Below are positions 12,201 to 23,586 of a stretch of 64,000 bases of DNA, one piece after another (within the stretch, counting starts at the first letter, position 1; each line of letters starts with the position of its first letter). Under the pieces are notes generated by a model, which did not search any database, was not told where the DNA came from, and saw only the letters and a list, made by a program, of their open reading frames with translations. A program made the position numbers and the translations under genes. The stretch is from Drechslerella dactyloides (lineage: Eukaryota; Ascomycota; Orbiliomycetes; Orbiliales; Orbiliaceae): the NCBI GenBank assembly GCA_020064725.1, contig JAGTWJ010000001.1:1922001-1986000 (forward strand). The letters are read 5' to 3'.

Positions 12201-15200
12201 GAAGACTATCAATTCGCAGATATCATCGACGCAGTACGATCGACCTTCCGAAAGCATTCGATTGCGAGCACCGCACGCATACACTAAACCCGGCCGGCGT
12301 GGGGTTACTATAGTCTGATTGATTAATTGATTGATCGTTACAGCGAAAAAATTCCAAAAAAAAAGTGCTTGCTTGCTTGCCAAAGTGAACTGAACATTGA
12401 TTTGTGCCGTAATTGGTGCTATTGGTGATTTGACTTTGCTTTGTGCGAAACACGGTATACCACGATATTATTGCATACGTGCCGCGGCCGGCGTATAAAC
12501 CACGATATTCTTACAAACAACATCACCACGACCGTTCCGGCCGTCTCGATCAGTATTATCCCATCCGACGTGTCGCCTCGTTTGCCAGTACAGCGGTACC
12601 TCGCTCGTTTTTTCACACGTTTCATTCTGTTGCCGGGGATATATTAAAAGCATCAGGTAGGGTGACATTCTATTCTACTCGTTATACATCTACGCATATA
12701 TTCGTATGGGGTAGTATTATTATCGGGCCACCCGTTTCCCCGTCCGTTCGTTCGCTCGCTCGCTCGCTATCCGTTAGCTACGTTCGTCGTCTGCCTGCAT
12801 TTGTCGGTTTGCCTTTTCAGATCTGCGGCCTTGCATTCCATCATACACCCCCACGCGCGCGCACGCCAGCCAACCTTCCCAAGATCAGGGCAGCCAAATC
12901 TGTGCAACCATTCCACGCCCGTTTAATTCATCCCGGTTTGTTGGGCGGCTGCCAACCTCGCTCGCCATTTTGCACTTTTTCCCTCTATCGCCGCTACTAC
13001 GGAGCCAAGGCGAGCGACAGTTTAACCATCTCGTCAAGAAATGGGGGCGTCTGAATTCATCCAGCTCGGCCGCCTTGGCTGGCATTTTCGGCAACGGCTT
13101 GGGGAAAGTCAAGGAAGCAAGCAAGCTCAAGCGATCGAATTTCTGATTTGCGAGAGATTACTTTCACACGCTTCATATCTTTCGGACTGATTGCGAGGGC
13201 GGTGTTCGTGAAATTTCCCGATGGGTGGCGGCACATGGCCGCTGTCATGGTTCGTTCGTTTCACTCGTCCAACGATGTTTCGGTCGAATTCGCCAGCTGG
13301 CTGGCTGGCTAGGCGAGATTATGGTGATGATGGTGATATTATTCATAAACATGCTCGGCAGGGAAAAGGGTCCCCAGATGGTGCGATTACGGGTGCGTCC
13401 GCAATGCGGTTTTGCAATTGGCTGGCGGATGCCAAATTTAACATCCTCGCACGCACATGCATCCCTCCCATCCCATCCGATGCAGCCCTTTCTGTCGGCG
13501 TACGTCATTCAATCAATGTCAGGTCAGGCAGGACCCTGAATTCAAGCCCTTCCTTCCCTTTCGGCGCCGAGCACAGACATACCGCCGTCGATAATTCACC
13601 ACGTCGGAACCGCCATGATCACGGGGTGCGAAGGATTGCATAAGCAGCTGCCAGTCGACCGTTCCCACGTACGCACCCACGCGCACGCCTGGCTGGCTGG
13701 TTGGCGGCGGCGGCGGACTCCGCGGTGGTGATAAAGCTATGCGCGCCCACCGGCCGATGGACCCGAGCGGGCATTTGATTGCATTCTTTGCGCTGCTGTT
13801 TGCAGGCGGTGGGGGGCTCGCTGAATGACGTTTGACATCACAACCTGCGGGTCAATGACGGCGATAAAGCCTCGAAAGCCGGGGGAGACGGTGGAATCGG
13901 ACTCCTTTATTTTCTTTTCCGCCGTCGGAGCCGCGAGATTGCTTGTGTGCTTGCTAAGCTTCGCGCGAGTCACGATTTGCTACATATATCCGCTGGATCC
14001 GTGCGGCGAGTCACTGCGATCCAGCTTTGGCTTTTCGTTGTTCGAGTTTATTCATAGCTTTTGATTCAAATTTCGTACCGTCTGGCCTCGAACGGACAGA
14101 GTTGGCGTCCATTGACTGCAACTGCGACGTCGAGAGACATATATTAGCACCAGGTGCTATTATAAACCAGCTGGACGGGTAACGGTTTGTTGCAGAGCCA
14201 CGTACGTACGAAAAGAGGGACAGACGTCAAGCACGATTAGCATACGACGACCGGGCCAACTGTCAAGAACGGTACGGAGCAAAGAAAAAAAAACTGTACA
14301 GTACCGCTTCCCTTTCCTAGCCAATCCCTCCACTTTTTCCCTCCGTGCCTCTCCAGAGTTTTAAAAGCCGAAGCCGAGTTCGATACAACGGTGCCAGCAG
14401 CAGCAGCAGCGGGAACGGGGGGGTAATATCACCCGGCCAGAGGACAGCGGAGGCTTTCGCTCGCCAGCCAGCGGCGCTGCAGCTGGTGACCTTTTTTGCC
14501 CTTCGGCGTGTGTGCGCGCCCTGCAACAGGCAAATTGGCTGGCTGTCACGGCGGAAGTCCAGGCTTGCTGTCGTGCCAGATGCCATGCCATGCCATTCCC
14601 ATCCCATCCTGTCCTGCCTTCCATCCCAGCCAGCCAGCCAGCCCGCTGCATGCATGCACCGTGGCCTGGCGCATTCCCCGGGCAGCAACCTATTTTAGTC
14701 GTGCTGGCAATTGCAATCTCGTTGTCGGAGCGAAGAGAGGGCGCCTGACACCGCAGTGCCCGCCCCAGAGAGACCAGTTCGAGTCAGAAGGAGCAGCGGT
14801 GGAGGAACCCCCATCCTGCGAGTCTGGTCCGGTCTGTTCGTCAGTCCGGTTTTCTTGCTGCTCCTCTTCCTCCGGCCGATCCAGCAGGAGCAACCTGGCT
14901 AGCCTCGCTTTTCCCACGAGCTGCCTACCGACTTTGAGCTTTGGGGCCTGTTTCTCGGCTCGTAGGCTGTTGATTCGGGGCCTTGGAGCTCCGTCCAGGC
15001 CAATCGCCCACCTCCGCCCGCCGCCCGTGGAGTTCTCTCCAGTTTTTTTTTTTTTTTTCCTTGGTCGCATTGCTTTTGTCTTCGGTTGTTTCTGTTCCAT
15101 ACGCCGACCGGCGGGGAGGGAGACTAGCAGCTGTGAGTGTCTACAGGCTTGTGCTGCCCCCCAAATTGCATGCATGCATGCTTGAGGTCACTGTGCGCTC

Positions 15201-15650
15201 CAAGTTAGCAGTGCTTTTTTCTGGGCTTTTCTTTTTCAGGGCTTCAAGCACATACTCTCCCGCCGGCACCTCTCTCGAATAAATATCAATCTCGCCCCTT
15301 CCTCCGCTGCTTCGCTCTGCCTTCCGCTATACTTGAAATCCGAATTTTGACTGACCGACTGTTTCCGACAAAGAAGCTTGCAACTTGCATCCATCGCCAT
15401 CTCCATCTCCAAGACTATCCATCTAGTAACACCTGTGTTGCCGCTTTCCAACGTCGCGCAACGCATCGCTCGCCACCAGCTGGGTAGAATTCACAACAAC
15501 CTTAAACTCCCTCGCCCGACATCAATCGCCTTACCGCTCCGACAGATAACCCCCTCATCAACTTGACCACATCACCACAGACAGATAGACAATCCTTCTT
15601 TCCATCTTTCTGTTCCCACAATCTTATCCTTACCCTGACATCAACTCACG
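9261..15650. other. 6.4-kb gene-free stretch and 5' leader
   Basis: I support no coding gene. Several frames over 100 codons exist (for example 9878-10552 minus, 12443-13054 plus and 14496-15185 plus), but they overlap other frames, have skewed composition and show no motif. Simple-sequence runs occur: GGCTGGCTGG near 13300 and 13690, CAGCCAGCCAGC near 14625, ATGCATGC near 9835, 14645 and 15170, and a T tract of about 17 near 15042-15058. From about 15280 to 15650 the plus strand becomes strongly pyrimidine-rich, as is common in 5' leaders of highly expressed filamentous-fungal genes. It probably holds the promoter and 5' UTR of the gene at 15651. Confidence 0.5.
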
Positions 15651-16688
15651 ATGTCGCTGCTATTCGTGCCCAGGCCGCGGCCTGAGCAGTTCGAGAACTC
15701 ACCATGCCACTACGAACCCCAGGACGACCTCGAGTACGTCCCGCTGACCGCTGACGCCCTCAAGAGACTGGCCGCCTCGCTGCCGCAGCCCATCTCGACC
15801 GTTCGCTACTCCAACCGGGAAAACAACTATCTCTTCTCCGACAGGGAATCCGTCTACTGCCCCTCGCTATGCTCCTCGCCCGTGTCCGCCACCTCGTCGA
15901 CGCGGGTGTCCATGATCCACACGCCGGAGGAAGGCACGGAGGAGATCACCTTTGACGTCGCGCCCATCTCCGTACCGCCGGAGAGAATGGCACCCCCCGC
16001 ACACCGCCACATGCCGGCCGCCAAGCCGATTGAGAAGGGCTCGCTGAACTTTGACAGCATGTTTGATATTGGCGGCGAATCCCACTTTGCCCGGCGGAAC
16101 TCCACCGTCGAGTTTCTACCGGAATTCGACCAGATCGATGACTACGTCCCCGATGAGCGGACAGCCGCGCGGGTGGAAGAGGAGCGGGAGTTGGCCAAGG
16201 CCCGCCTACTTTACGAAGAGGAGGTCGAGAAGGACTACATGACCACCGCCCGGCGGCCCGCCATGCCGACATCGCTGTGGATGTCGCAGCCGCGGCACAT
16301 CATGACGCCGAACTTTGTGCCGTCGCCCAAGAACACGAACCTGCACCCGCCGACCAACCAGCCGGAGGAGGACACAACGCTGCTGTCGCTGCCGTACTTC
16401 CCGCGCCCGCAGTCGTCCTTCGGCTCCATGGACACGACCGACTCCACGGCGACGGACATCACCGTGCCGTCCGTCGGCGAGGACGACTACACGGAGGTCG
16501 ACGACGAATTCGTCAGCACGATCTTCAGCTACCTCTCGCTCAACCACGGGTCGATGGCGCGGAAATTTGACGTCGAGCTATCCATCGGCTCTGGGTATTC
16601 GGTGGAGAAGGTCCAGCAGGACCGCAAGGGGGCCCTGAAATCGTACATTGAGCGATACGTCTTCCATCACCCCGAGGTCGTCCTGTAA
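15651..16688 (+). CDS. Hypothetical protein, 345 aa, conserved-looking C-terminal module
   Basis: A single exon of 345 codons has strong GC-rich wobble usage. I do not recognise a named family. The N-terminal third is Pro/Ser-rich and likely disordered. Acidic charged segments follow, including a probable helix around residues 165-190 (EEERELAKARLLYEEEVEKDY). Ser/Thr/Pro-rich linkers lie around 225-275. The last 65 residues look folded and begin DDEFVSTIFSYLSLNHGSM, continue through FDVELSIGSGY and end in a helix (ALKSYIERYVFHHPEVV). No signal peptide or membrane span is seen, so a cytosolic or nuclear regulatory protein is plausible. A long CT-rich leader precedes it, and T-rich 3' sequence with no further gene follows for 2.9 kb. 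Confidence 0.8.
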   Translation: MSLLFVPRPRPEQFENSPCHYEPQDDLEYVPLTADALKRLAASLPQPISTVRYSNRENNYLFSDRESVYCPSLCSSPVSATSSTRVSMIHTPEEGTEEITFDVAPISVPPERMAPPAHRHMPAAKPIEKGSLNFDSMFDIGGESHFARRNSTVEFLPEFDQIDDYVPDERTAARVEEERELAKARLLYEEEVEKDYMTTARRPAMPTSLWMSQPRHIMTPNFVPSPKNTNLHPPTNQPEEDTTLLSLPYFPRPQSSFGSMDTTDSTATDITVPSVGEDDYTEVDDEFVSTIFSYLSLNHGSMARKFDVELSIGSGYSVEKVQQDRKGALKSYIERYVFHHPEVVL

Positions 16689-19589
16689 CGTGTCCGATCG
16701 TTTCTTCACACATCCCTTCGTTTTATCGCCTACGAAACCGAACTCCTCCGATCTATCGATCAACTCGAGTGCCTACGCGCATCACCATCGCTTTGCTTAG
16801 AGAGCACGCCGGGTCGAGTCCGGCTGCGGATGGGGGAATACTAGTGGGGACAGCAGAGGCAGCTGGTGATGCCTAGTTCGCCTTCGTTGCACATATCGAT
16901 ATATACCGACATATACTTTTAATCCGGCCGGTAGAGGGCGACATTACACCACTTTTTTTTTCGCCATTGCTATTTCCTGGGTCTCTTTTTTCCAGACCGT
17001 TGGACGAATTTTTTACTTGATATTTGGTTTTCTTTTCTTTTCGGCGAAAATATTCCAACGGAGTTGCCATTTTTCGATTCTCGTCATCACTGTTGAGTGT
17101 CCTTTTGTTTATTTATTTTGGTACTGTGGGGGTTTCAGATTCAACCATCGTCTACGGCGTTACATCCGACTTTTTGTCACCTGGCGGCATTACATTACCG
17201 ATCTGCTTTTCACTTTTCTCTTACTCTTTGATTTCGGGGTTTCTTGTATCTTGTTATCGTCACATTGCGGACATTTGGCGGCTCCTCGATTTTTGCGCGC
17301 ACAAGCGACATTTTCACGACTTTCTCGTCAAATATACAGCCTCACCTTCACCTACACGCCGCCTACATCACCTCACATCATCATAACCGTCATCAATATA
17401 TTCTATTCAATCTACATCTACATCGACAGGCTGGCGACATCAAATTGGGAAAGGGGTCGTCCGGCCGTCATGGATGCAGTGTGCACTGTTTACATAGATA
17501 GAACGTCCGTTTGAATTCTGGGAGAGATCTACCTCCCATGTTACGATTCACGGCGCGGAGGAGGAAGCCGCAGCAGTAGCAGCTAGCTGACGGCCGGGGG
17601 GGGAGAGGCTACGATAGTTAGATAGGTAGCTAGTCTCGATATTCTGAGCACAATGAAATGCCAGGAGAATCCTACAGACGCCGGAGATTGGTATTATATT
17701 ATCGATCACCCGGCTCGTCGATTCGTATTTTCTTTCGTAAGCGATTGTATATATTGCTTTCGATATCTTGAGTTTGTGGTTCAACGTTCTCAAAAATCTG
17801 CATTTGAAGTTTTGGTTTGGTTTGGCCGTTTGTTACATTTTGCTTCTTGCGAAGATACCAGAGCGATATATTGCGGTTTTTGAATGTGTATTTATTAGAA
17901 AGCACTTGTGAATGGGAAATTTAATCAACATTCTACATCAGCCATTGATCAATTCGCTGATAGCGATCAATCTGTACAATAGCACTCGATCCGTACATCT
18001 ACCGATATTTTCGAAAGAACCTGCATCTAGTAGATATTGGATCCTCGACCTCAAGCTCAGCCAGCTGTCAATTCATCACACAAATCGTATGATATCATAC
18101 GCAATATGAACATCGTGTGCGCGAGCTTGCAGCGTCGATGAATGCCATAACAGCGAAGCCTCGCAGCTAGCCTCCTCGTCATCGCCAGCTAACCTTACCG
18201 TCCGTACGTAAGTATATGATTCCTGGTATTATTCATCACGGCGGCGACCCACCTCTGCCCTGCCGCGTCGCAGTGCTGGTTAGTGCGTACCAGATCTGGT
18301 TTTTGCGCCGTCGAAATGTAACCGAGATCACACGAGCCGACGTCGTACAGCCCGCATGCCATCCATGCCGACGACAATAAATGTCTCGGAATCCGGAACC
18401 GGAACCCAGCGCCCGGTGCACGAACGCGAACATAGGTATGAATCACCAGAAATTTGGTTAACCCGGTGCCATCGTATAGTAAGTATACACAACGTGGCTG
18501 CGAATGGATGGATGAATGAGGGTGCAGGCGCCCGTTCGCCTGGTTGGCTGGGCTGTTTGACTGCCCGAGATGGCAGGTGTCGTCGTCTGGCGCGGCCGGG
18601 TCGGGTGAACTAGCGTCGCGCGCCGAACGATATCACGCGATATAAAGGTGATATATTCACATTACAGCACCACTGCTTAGTTGATTAAACTTACCTAGGC
18701 AATTGTATAAATCGCTGAGCCTCACCGTGTGTATCATCTATTTATTGCATGTGCCTTGTAAACTTAGACAACGGGCGTGTCTCGCGGGTTCCAGCCACTT
18801 CGCGGTCAATTGTCCGGTACAGACAGCTAGCTACCACAGTACTTCTGAGTCGTGGGCGTCGCGTGGGGGTTAACTTGTAATTGAGGTCACGTTCTCACGG
18901 CCGCGGGCTAGCTGCGATATATTCGCCTGACAACGGTGTCACGGTGAAGCTTGTCTAAAACCTTTGGCCACCGGCCAGCCTCGGCGCCGTGCCTACTAAC
19001 GTGCGTATACATCGTAACCTTTACAATCACCATCATATTCACGGCCTACATTCATACTTGTAATGTACGAGGCGTGCGCTGCCCGCTATTCGTCCGGAAT
19101 CCGTGGACGTAGAGTATACCGATATGTAAGTTCGTAAGCAAGCATTTATATACAACCGCGAATTGAGCGATTAACGTGCGGGGTTAATACATGTATAGTG
19201 AAGAAAGTGAGTAAGTGCGTGGTATCTCGGTACTGCCAGAATGATACGAGCCAAGTATCCGGTAAACGAATCCAGCAAGAAACAGCCCAAGGCAGCCGCC
19301 CGCGCGCGCGGAAGGGCATGTGGCAGCCATGCATGTTGCATGTATTACATTGCTGGTTAATCAGTCGGGTTATCCACGCACACGGTCCGCATGACGAGTT
19401 GACGAGTGGCGGCGAGACGCCGAGGAACGGAACCGGGTCGTCGGACGGAGGCCAGGGAGCCTCCACGTCGTCTTGTCTGTCTGTAACTCTGTCCGTACGT
19501 ATGTAGCATGTGCGGACGACAGGTGTGCGGGGTGGCGTTATGCTCGGCGTGGGTGGCGTAATGCGGCGCAACTACCCTGTACTTGCAAT
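16689..19589. other. Intergenic, no supported gene
   Basis: The first 900 bp are T-rich and probably include the 3' UTR of the upstream gene. The 165-codon frame at 17017-17514 is a product of this T-richness. Further right the frames are short and mutually overlapping. I see no RNA gene or repeat family. Confidence 0.45.
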
Positions 19590-21062
19590 TCACAGTGGAT
19601 GCTCAACGTCTGCGTCTACCCCGTCGTAAGCATCGTCGCCGTCATCGTCGTCGGCATCATCATGCTGCTCGTCGTCAATCTGCACGCCATCCGCGATCTG
19701 GAACCAGAACCACCCGCCGCCAACGGTACCACCGTCGACAGCGCGTCCCGCACCGCCAACCCAGCCGCTGACGCCCGCGCGGCGGACGGCCTCGCTGCGC
19801 GCCTCACGCTCAGCGTGCGCGTTTGGCAGCTGGATGCCCAGCCGGAACGGGGCGACGATGTCGCGGGTGAGGATGATGCGTGCGGTGAGAAACTTGGAGG
19901 AGTAGGTGTAGCACGCTGGCAGGTGGCGCGGGAACGGCGGGTGGTTCGACATGGTTGATGACGGTGCTGCCGCCGTCGCTGCGGTTGCGACAAAGGTGTT
20001 TGTCAGAACGACGGTGGCGCCGAACCGGATGGAGAGGGCGCGGAGGGTGCTCGTGAGCGCCTCGTACCTCGATTGTAGCTGTGATGGCGAGTTGGATGGT
20101 TTCAACGGCGGTTGCAGCAATGGCGGCGGGGTGTTGGACGCCGGCAGCGGAGAGGAAGGAGGAGGGGGCAGCGAGGATTGCCGGTCGAGCCAGTAGAAGG
20201 CGGAGACGCCGTCGATGAGAATCGACGACAGCGGACGGTTGTGCGACGGGGAGGCGGTTATGTGCGCGGGAATAGCGGATAGGATATCGAGCAGCTGCGG
20301 CGAGGACTGCGGCGAGTAGACGTGGACGTGCGCGAGAACGTACTCGACCAGCTCGGCGACATGGGCGTCGGTGATGGCGAGGAGGAGGGCGAGGTAGTTG
20401 TCGAGCGCGGGGTCCGAGTGGTCCGTCTCGGCGGCGGCGCTACGGCAGAACTGGACGGCGCGCGCGAGGCGGGTGCGCACGTAGGCTTCGATTGTCGCCG
20501 CGAGTCGCAGGACGTCGAAGCGGCCGTCGCAGTCGATGAAGACGACGGCGCCGTCCTGGCCGGCGAGGGTGACGCCGTTCCATGAGGAGGGGAGGACGGC
20601 GAGGCCGGCGAGGTGGTAGAGCAGGTGGGTCTTGCCGGCGCGGGGCCTGTCGGCTGAGATCTCGACGATGGCGGGCCTGTCGCGGGGGACATTGACGTCG
20701 TCGAAGAGGCTATCCGACGCGGTGCTCCCAAGGGTGCCTGCCCCTCCTCCCCCTGATCCTCCGGTGTTCCCGGGGAGGGCGTGGTTGTGCAGGTGGTCGT
20801 GGAGATGCGGGTGCAGGAGGGCGTCGATGGCGGGGACGCGGAGGGGCCCGGCGGGACTGTGGTGTTGGGCGGCGAGACGGACGTCGGCCAGCAGCTGGAA
20901 GTTAAAATATCAACCACAGCCCACCATCAAACGAGATCGCGATCGATACCACGACCGGCGTGGAAGAAGACAAGATAAGAAGCTCACATCGGTCAGGGTC
21001 TCGCCGTGCTGCTCAACTTGCATCAGCAGCCGGCGCGCGAGACCTCCACCGCCGGCGGCCAT
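19590..21062 (-). CDS. XRCC2: XRCC2-like RecA/RAD51-family protein
   Basis: Exon 1 (21062-20988) and exon 2 (20894-19590) flank a 93-bp intron (GTGAGC...CCAG) and give 459 residues. XRCC2 is a RAD51 paralogue acting in homologous recombination and replication-fork protection in the nucleus. Residues 104-114 (SADRPRAGKTH) form the Walker A loop, with Gly112-Lys113-Thr114. FIDCDGRFDVLRL is the XRCC2-type second strand and helix. ILIDGVSAFYWLDR holds the Walker B aspartate (Asp253) and the family-typical AFYW.DR. The protein is longer than vertebrate XRCC2 (about 280 aa) because of Ser/Pro/Gly-rich inserts. It ends in an Asp-rich tail (DDADDDDGDDAYDG) that may be lineage-specific or hide an intron. 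An ATG at 21134 is also in frame, but it would overlap SOM1, so I prefer 21062. The start lies 12 nt from the divergent SOM1 start. Confidence 0.85.
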
Positions 21063-21074
21063 CGTAGCAAGACA

Positions 21075-21603
21075 ATGGCGCTGCCGCTCGATCTGTTCCC
21101 GGCATCGGAGCTGCCTGCCCGCCTGGCAGCTCACACTTCAACAAAGACGACAGCGACGACGACGCCGTACGGCAGCCTGAAGGGAGGCAAGGCAATCGAT
21201 CCGCCAATGTCGGTCGAGAGGATGCAGCGAGAGTGCCCGCTGGAGCGGATGATGCAGTACGACTGCCAGGTGGTGCGGGTGGCCGACGGCACGGGCCGGG
21301 GCTTCGGCGAGGCGGCGGTCAACTGCTGGGAGATCGAGCGGCGGTTCTGGAGGTATGTCCAACGGCCGTCTACAGCCTCGTCTGGCGATATCTGACCGAC
21401 CGGAGAGTAGATGCAGCAACGGGCTGACGGTCGAGGCGACGGGCGAGGGGATCGCGTGGGGCGACGGCGGCGAGTCGCGACGGCGGTCGATGGAGCTGGT
21501 GCGGCAACGGGCGGAGCGCCAGCGCCAAAAGGCGGCGGAGCGCGAGCGGCGGCGGGCGGAACGGGCGCTGCGGGAGCTGCGAGTGCTGGACGACGATGAT
21601 TGA
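21075..21603 (+). CDS. SOM1: SOM1-like subunit of the mitochondrial inner membrane peptidase
   Basis: Exon 1 (21075-21352) and exon 2 (21411-21603) flank a 58-bp intron (GTATGT...GTAG) and give 156 residues. SOM1 is a small intermembrane-space partner of the IMP1/IMP2 peptidase, which trims sorting signals. The N-terminus LFPASELPAR matches the fungal family. Two CX9C pairs are visible: ECPLERMMQYDC, and NCWEIERRFWRC, the second completed only after splicing. That is the twin-CX9C fold oxidised by MIA40. TVEATGEGIAWG follows, resembling the conserved TVETT.WE block. The C-terminal 50 residues form a very basic, Arg/Glu/Ala-rich predicted helix ending LDDDD, which is longer than in the yeast protein. 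The gene is divergent to XRCC2, with its ATG 12 nt away. Confidence 0.85.
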
Positions 21604-21872
21604 GGGCGTGTGATCGTGAAGCCGGAATGCACGGTGCGATAGATGTATTTGTAGCAGGTGGTGATGATGATGGTCGTCGAGGTGTCGGCGGGTGGATCCT
21701 GGCACTCCGTCTGTCGCTATTGGCCTGTTGACCGTCCGCCGCCACCACCATCACCACTCATCTTTCTCTCTCTCTCTCTCTCCTCATCGTCACCATCATC
21801 ATCAACATCGTATCTCCATCATCGCCATCGCCGTTGTCCAGCGTCACATCGCCCCCCGCCAGTAGAACATCC

Positions 21873-23586
21873 ATGGCCGGAATCCCCGCCGAGGCCGTCG
21901 AGCGAGGTGACACCGACAGCCGCAGCCCGAATCCAGACCCGCCCGCTTATCGCTGCAATCACCCGTCCGCCGCCCAAACCTCGCCGCCGCACTGCTCCTC
22001 GTCCTCGTCCTCGTCCTCCTACATGCTCCTCCCGCGGGGAGACGGCCTGGACGCGGGTGCCAGGCATCTCGCCATCGAGGCTGCGAACGCCCAGCTGGAT
22101 GGTGAGCTTCCTTATCTACATCCTAGACTACGCATCCTAGATCCTGCATCCGAGACACAGGGCTGACGACCGCGAATCTCTATCACTAGCTAGCTCCACG
22201 GACGAAAAGCCACCCGTATATAACCCCGATGATGTCCCCTCCGATGACAACCGGATAACACTCCACCGATCGAACGTCGTCGACGGCCTGTCGCGCGGCG
22301 ACTGGAGCTTCGCGGAGAGCAGCCTGGCCGCGCTGCTGGACGACCTTCACGTTCCCGACACCGACAGCCCGGACCTGCAGATCCTCCAGGCGATGGTGCA
22401 CAACGGCAAGGCGCGGTGGCAGGACGCCCTGGACGTCCTGGAAGAGTTCGAGCACCAGTCCGTGTCGGAGCCCGAGCTGTCGACACGGGCGTACTACGCG
22501 AAGGCCGTCGCCTTCTACAAGCTCAAGGACTACGAGACCGCCCACCTGAACGCCCGCCGGGGGCTGACCGTCGTCGACCGCTTCCTCGAGGGCGCGGTAC
22601 AGCAGCGGTACCAGTCCGCCTTTGGCGATCTCGCGCGCAGGACCCTCGACGACCTCGGCCGGAAAGCCGACGCGGGGAAGGCGCAGCTGTACAAGTCGCT
22701 CGTCGCGGCCGACCACACGCCGGACCCGATCCTCGCCGTCACACCCGTGCAGGACGACCATCAAGATGATAACAACGATAACGCGACGTATACGCAGCCG
22801 CGGTCGAAGGCGGAAAAGACGCGGCTACGCGAGGCGATGCAGCAGCACCGGCTGTCCTTCGGGCACGACGGAAAGGTGCTCGTCGGCCGGCCCAAGGACT
22901 TTTTCAACGCGCTGCACGACGCGCTCGACACGGACAACGTGCCGCTGATGACGCTCATCTGCTCGAACGACTGGTGCGCGACGGAGTCGCTGCGGGACTC
23001 GCCCATCTCGTTCGACCTGGAGCCGCCGATGCCGCAGTACGCGTGGCGGGCGACGACGCTGCTGCACGTGGTGGCGGGCAGCCGGTCGCGGTACTCGGCG
23101 GGGATGGCGGAGCTGTTGCTGGACCGCGGGGCGGACCCGCAGCAGACGCTGTTCGAGGGGATCACGCCGCTGCACGTGTGCGCGCGACAGACGAACGCGG
23201 AGGTGGCGGCGGTGCTGATCCGGCGCGGGGCGGACATTGAGGCCCGCAGCATCACGGGCAAGCCGCCGATTCATTTCGCGGCGTGGAAGGCGTCGTGGAA
23301 TGCGGATGTGCGGATCTTGCGGATGCTGGTTGCGGCCGGTGCGAACATCAACGCGAAGAATTCGGGGGGTTATACGGCGCTGCATTGGTGCATGTTTGAC
23401 GGGCGCAGCGCGGCGCCGATTGAGGTGCTGTTGAAGCGGCCGGAGATTGATCGGTTCGTGCGGGCGGCGAACCACAAGACGCCTTGGGACATCTTTTGGG
23501 AGCACGAGGAGGAGCTGCTGCGGAAGGGGGAGGAGAAGCGGGTGCAGATTCTGTACACGCTGCAGCGGTACGGCATTACGAGGTGA
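21873..23586 (+). CDS. TPR-like plus ankyrin-repeat protein, 541 aa
   Basis: Exon 1 is 21873-22101 and exon 2 is 22190-23586. The 88-bp intron (GTGAGC...ACTAG) keeps the frame and rebuilds an Ala codon. Residues 1-75 are Ser/Pro-rich. Residues 110-240 form helical, TPR-like hairpins (ALDVLEEFEHQ, AYYAKAVAFYKLKDYETAHLNARRGL). A charged linker follows, then residues 360-500 hold about four ankyrin repeats: TLLHVV, GITPLHVCAR...LLIRRGADIEARS-like, PPIHFAAW and GYTALHWCMF, each followed by a helix pair. Such proteins are protein-interaction scaffolds. I cannot assign the partner or pathway, and there is no membrane span or signal peptide. The start ATG at 21873 has a pyrimidine-rich leader; an upstream in-frame TTG was rejected. 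It follows SOM1 on the same strand by 270 bp. Confidence 0.8.

Noticed and set aside
14496..15185. 229-codon plus-strand frame
   Set aside because: It runs through simple repeats and a T tract (giving poly-Phe) and overlaps several other frames.
17017..17514. 165-codon Phe/Ile-rich frame
   Set aside because: It is a by-product of T-rich 3' sequence after the 15651 gene, with two overlapping frames of similar length.
20258..20917. 219-codon minus-strand frame overlapping XRCC2
   Set aside because: It is Ser/Pro/Thr-rich and in a different frame from the Walker motifs, so it is a GC-bias artefact.
21131..21757. 208-codon minus-strand frame
   Set aside because: It is antisense to SOM1 with low-complexity composition. 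Extending XRCC2 upstream into it has no support.
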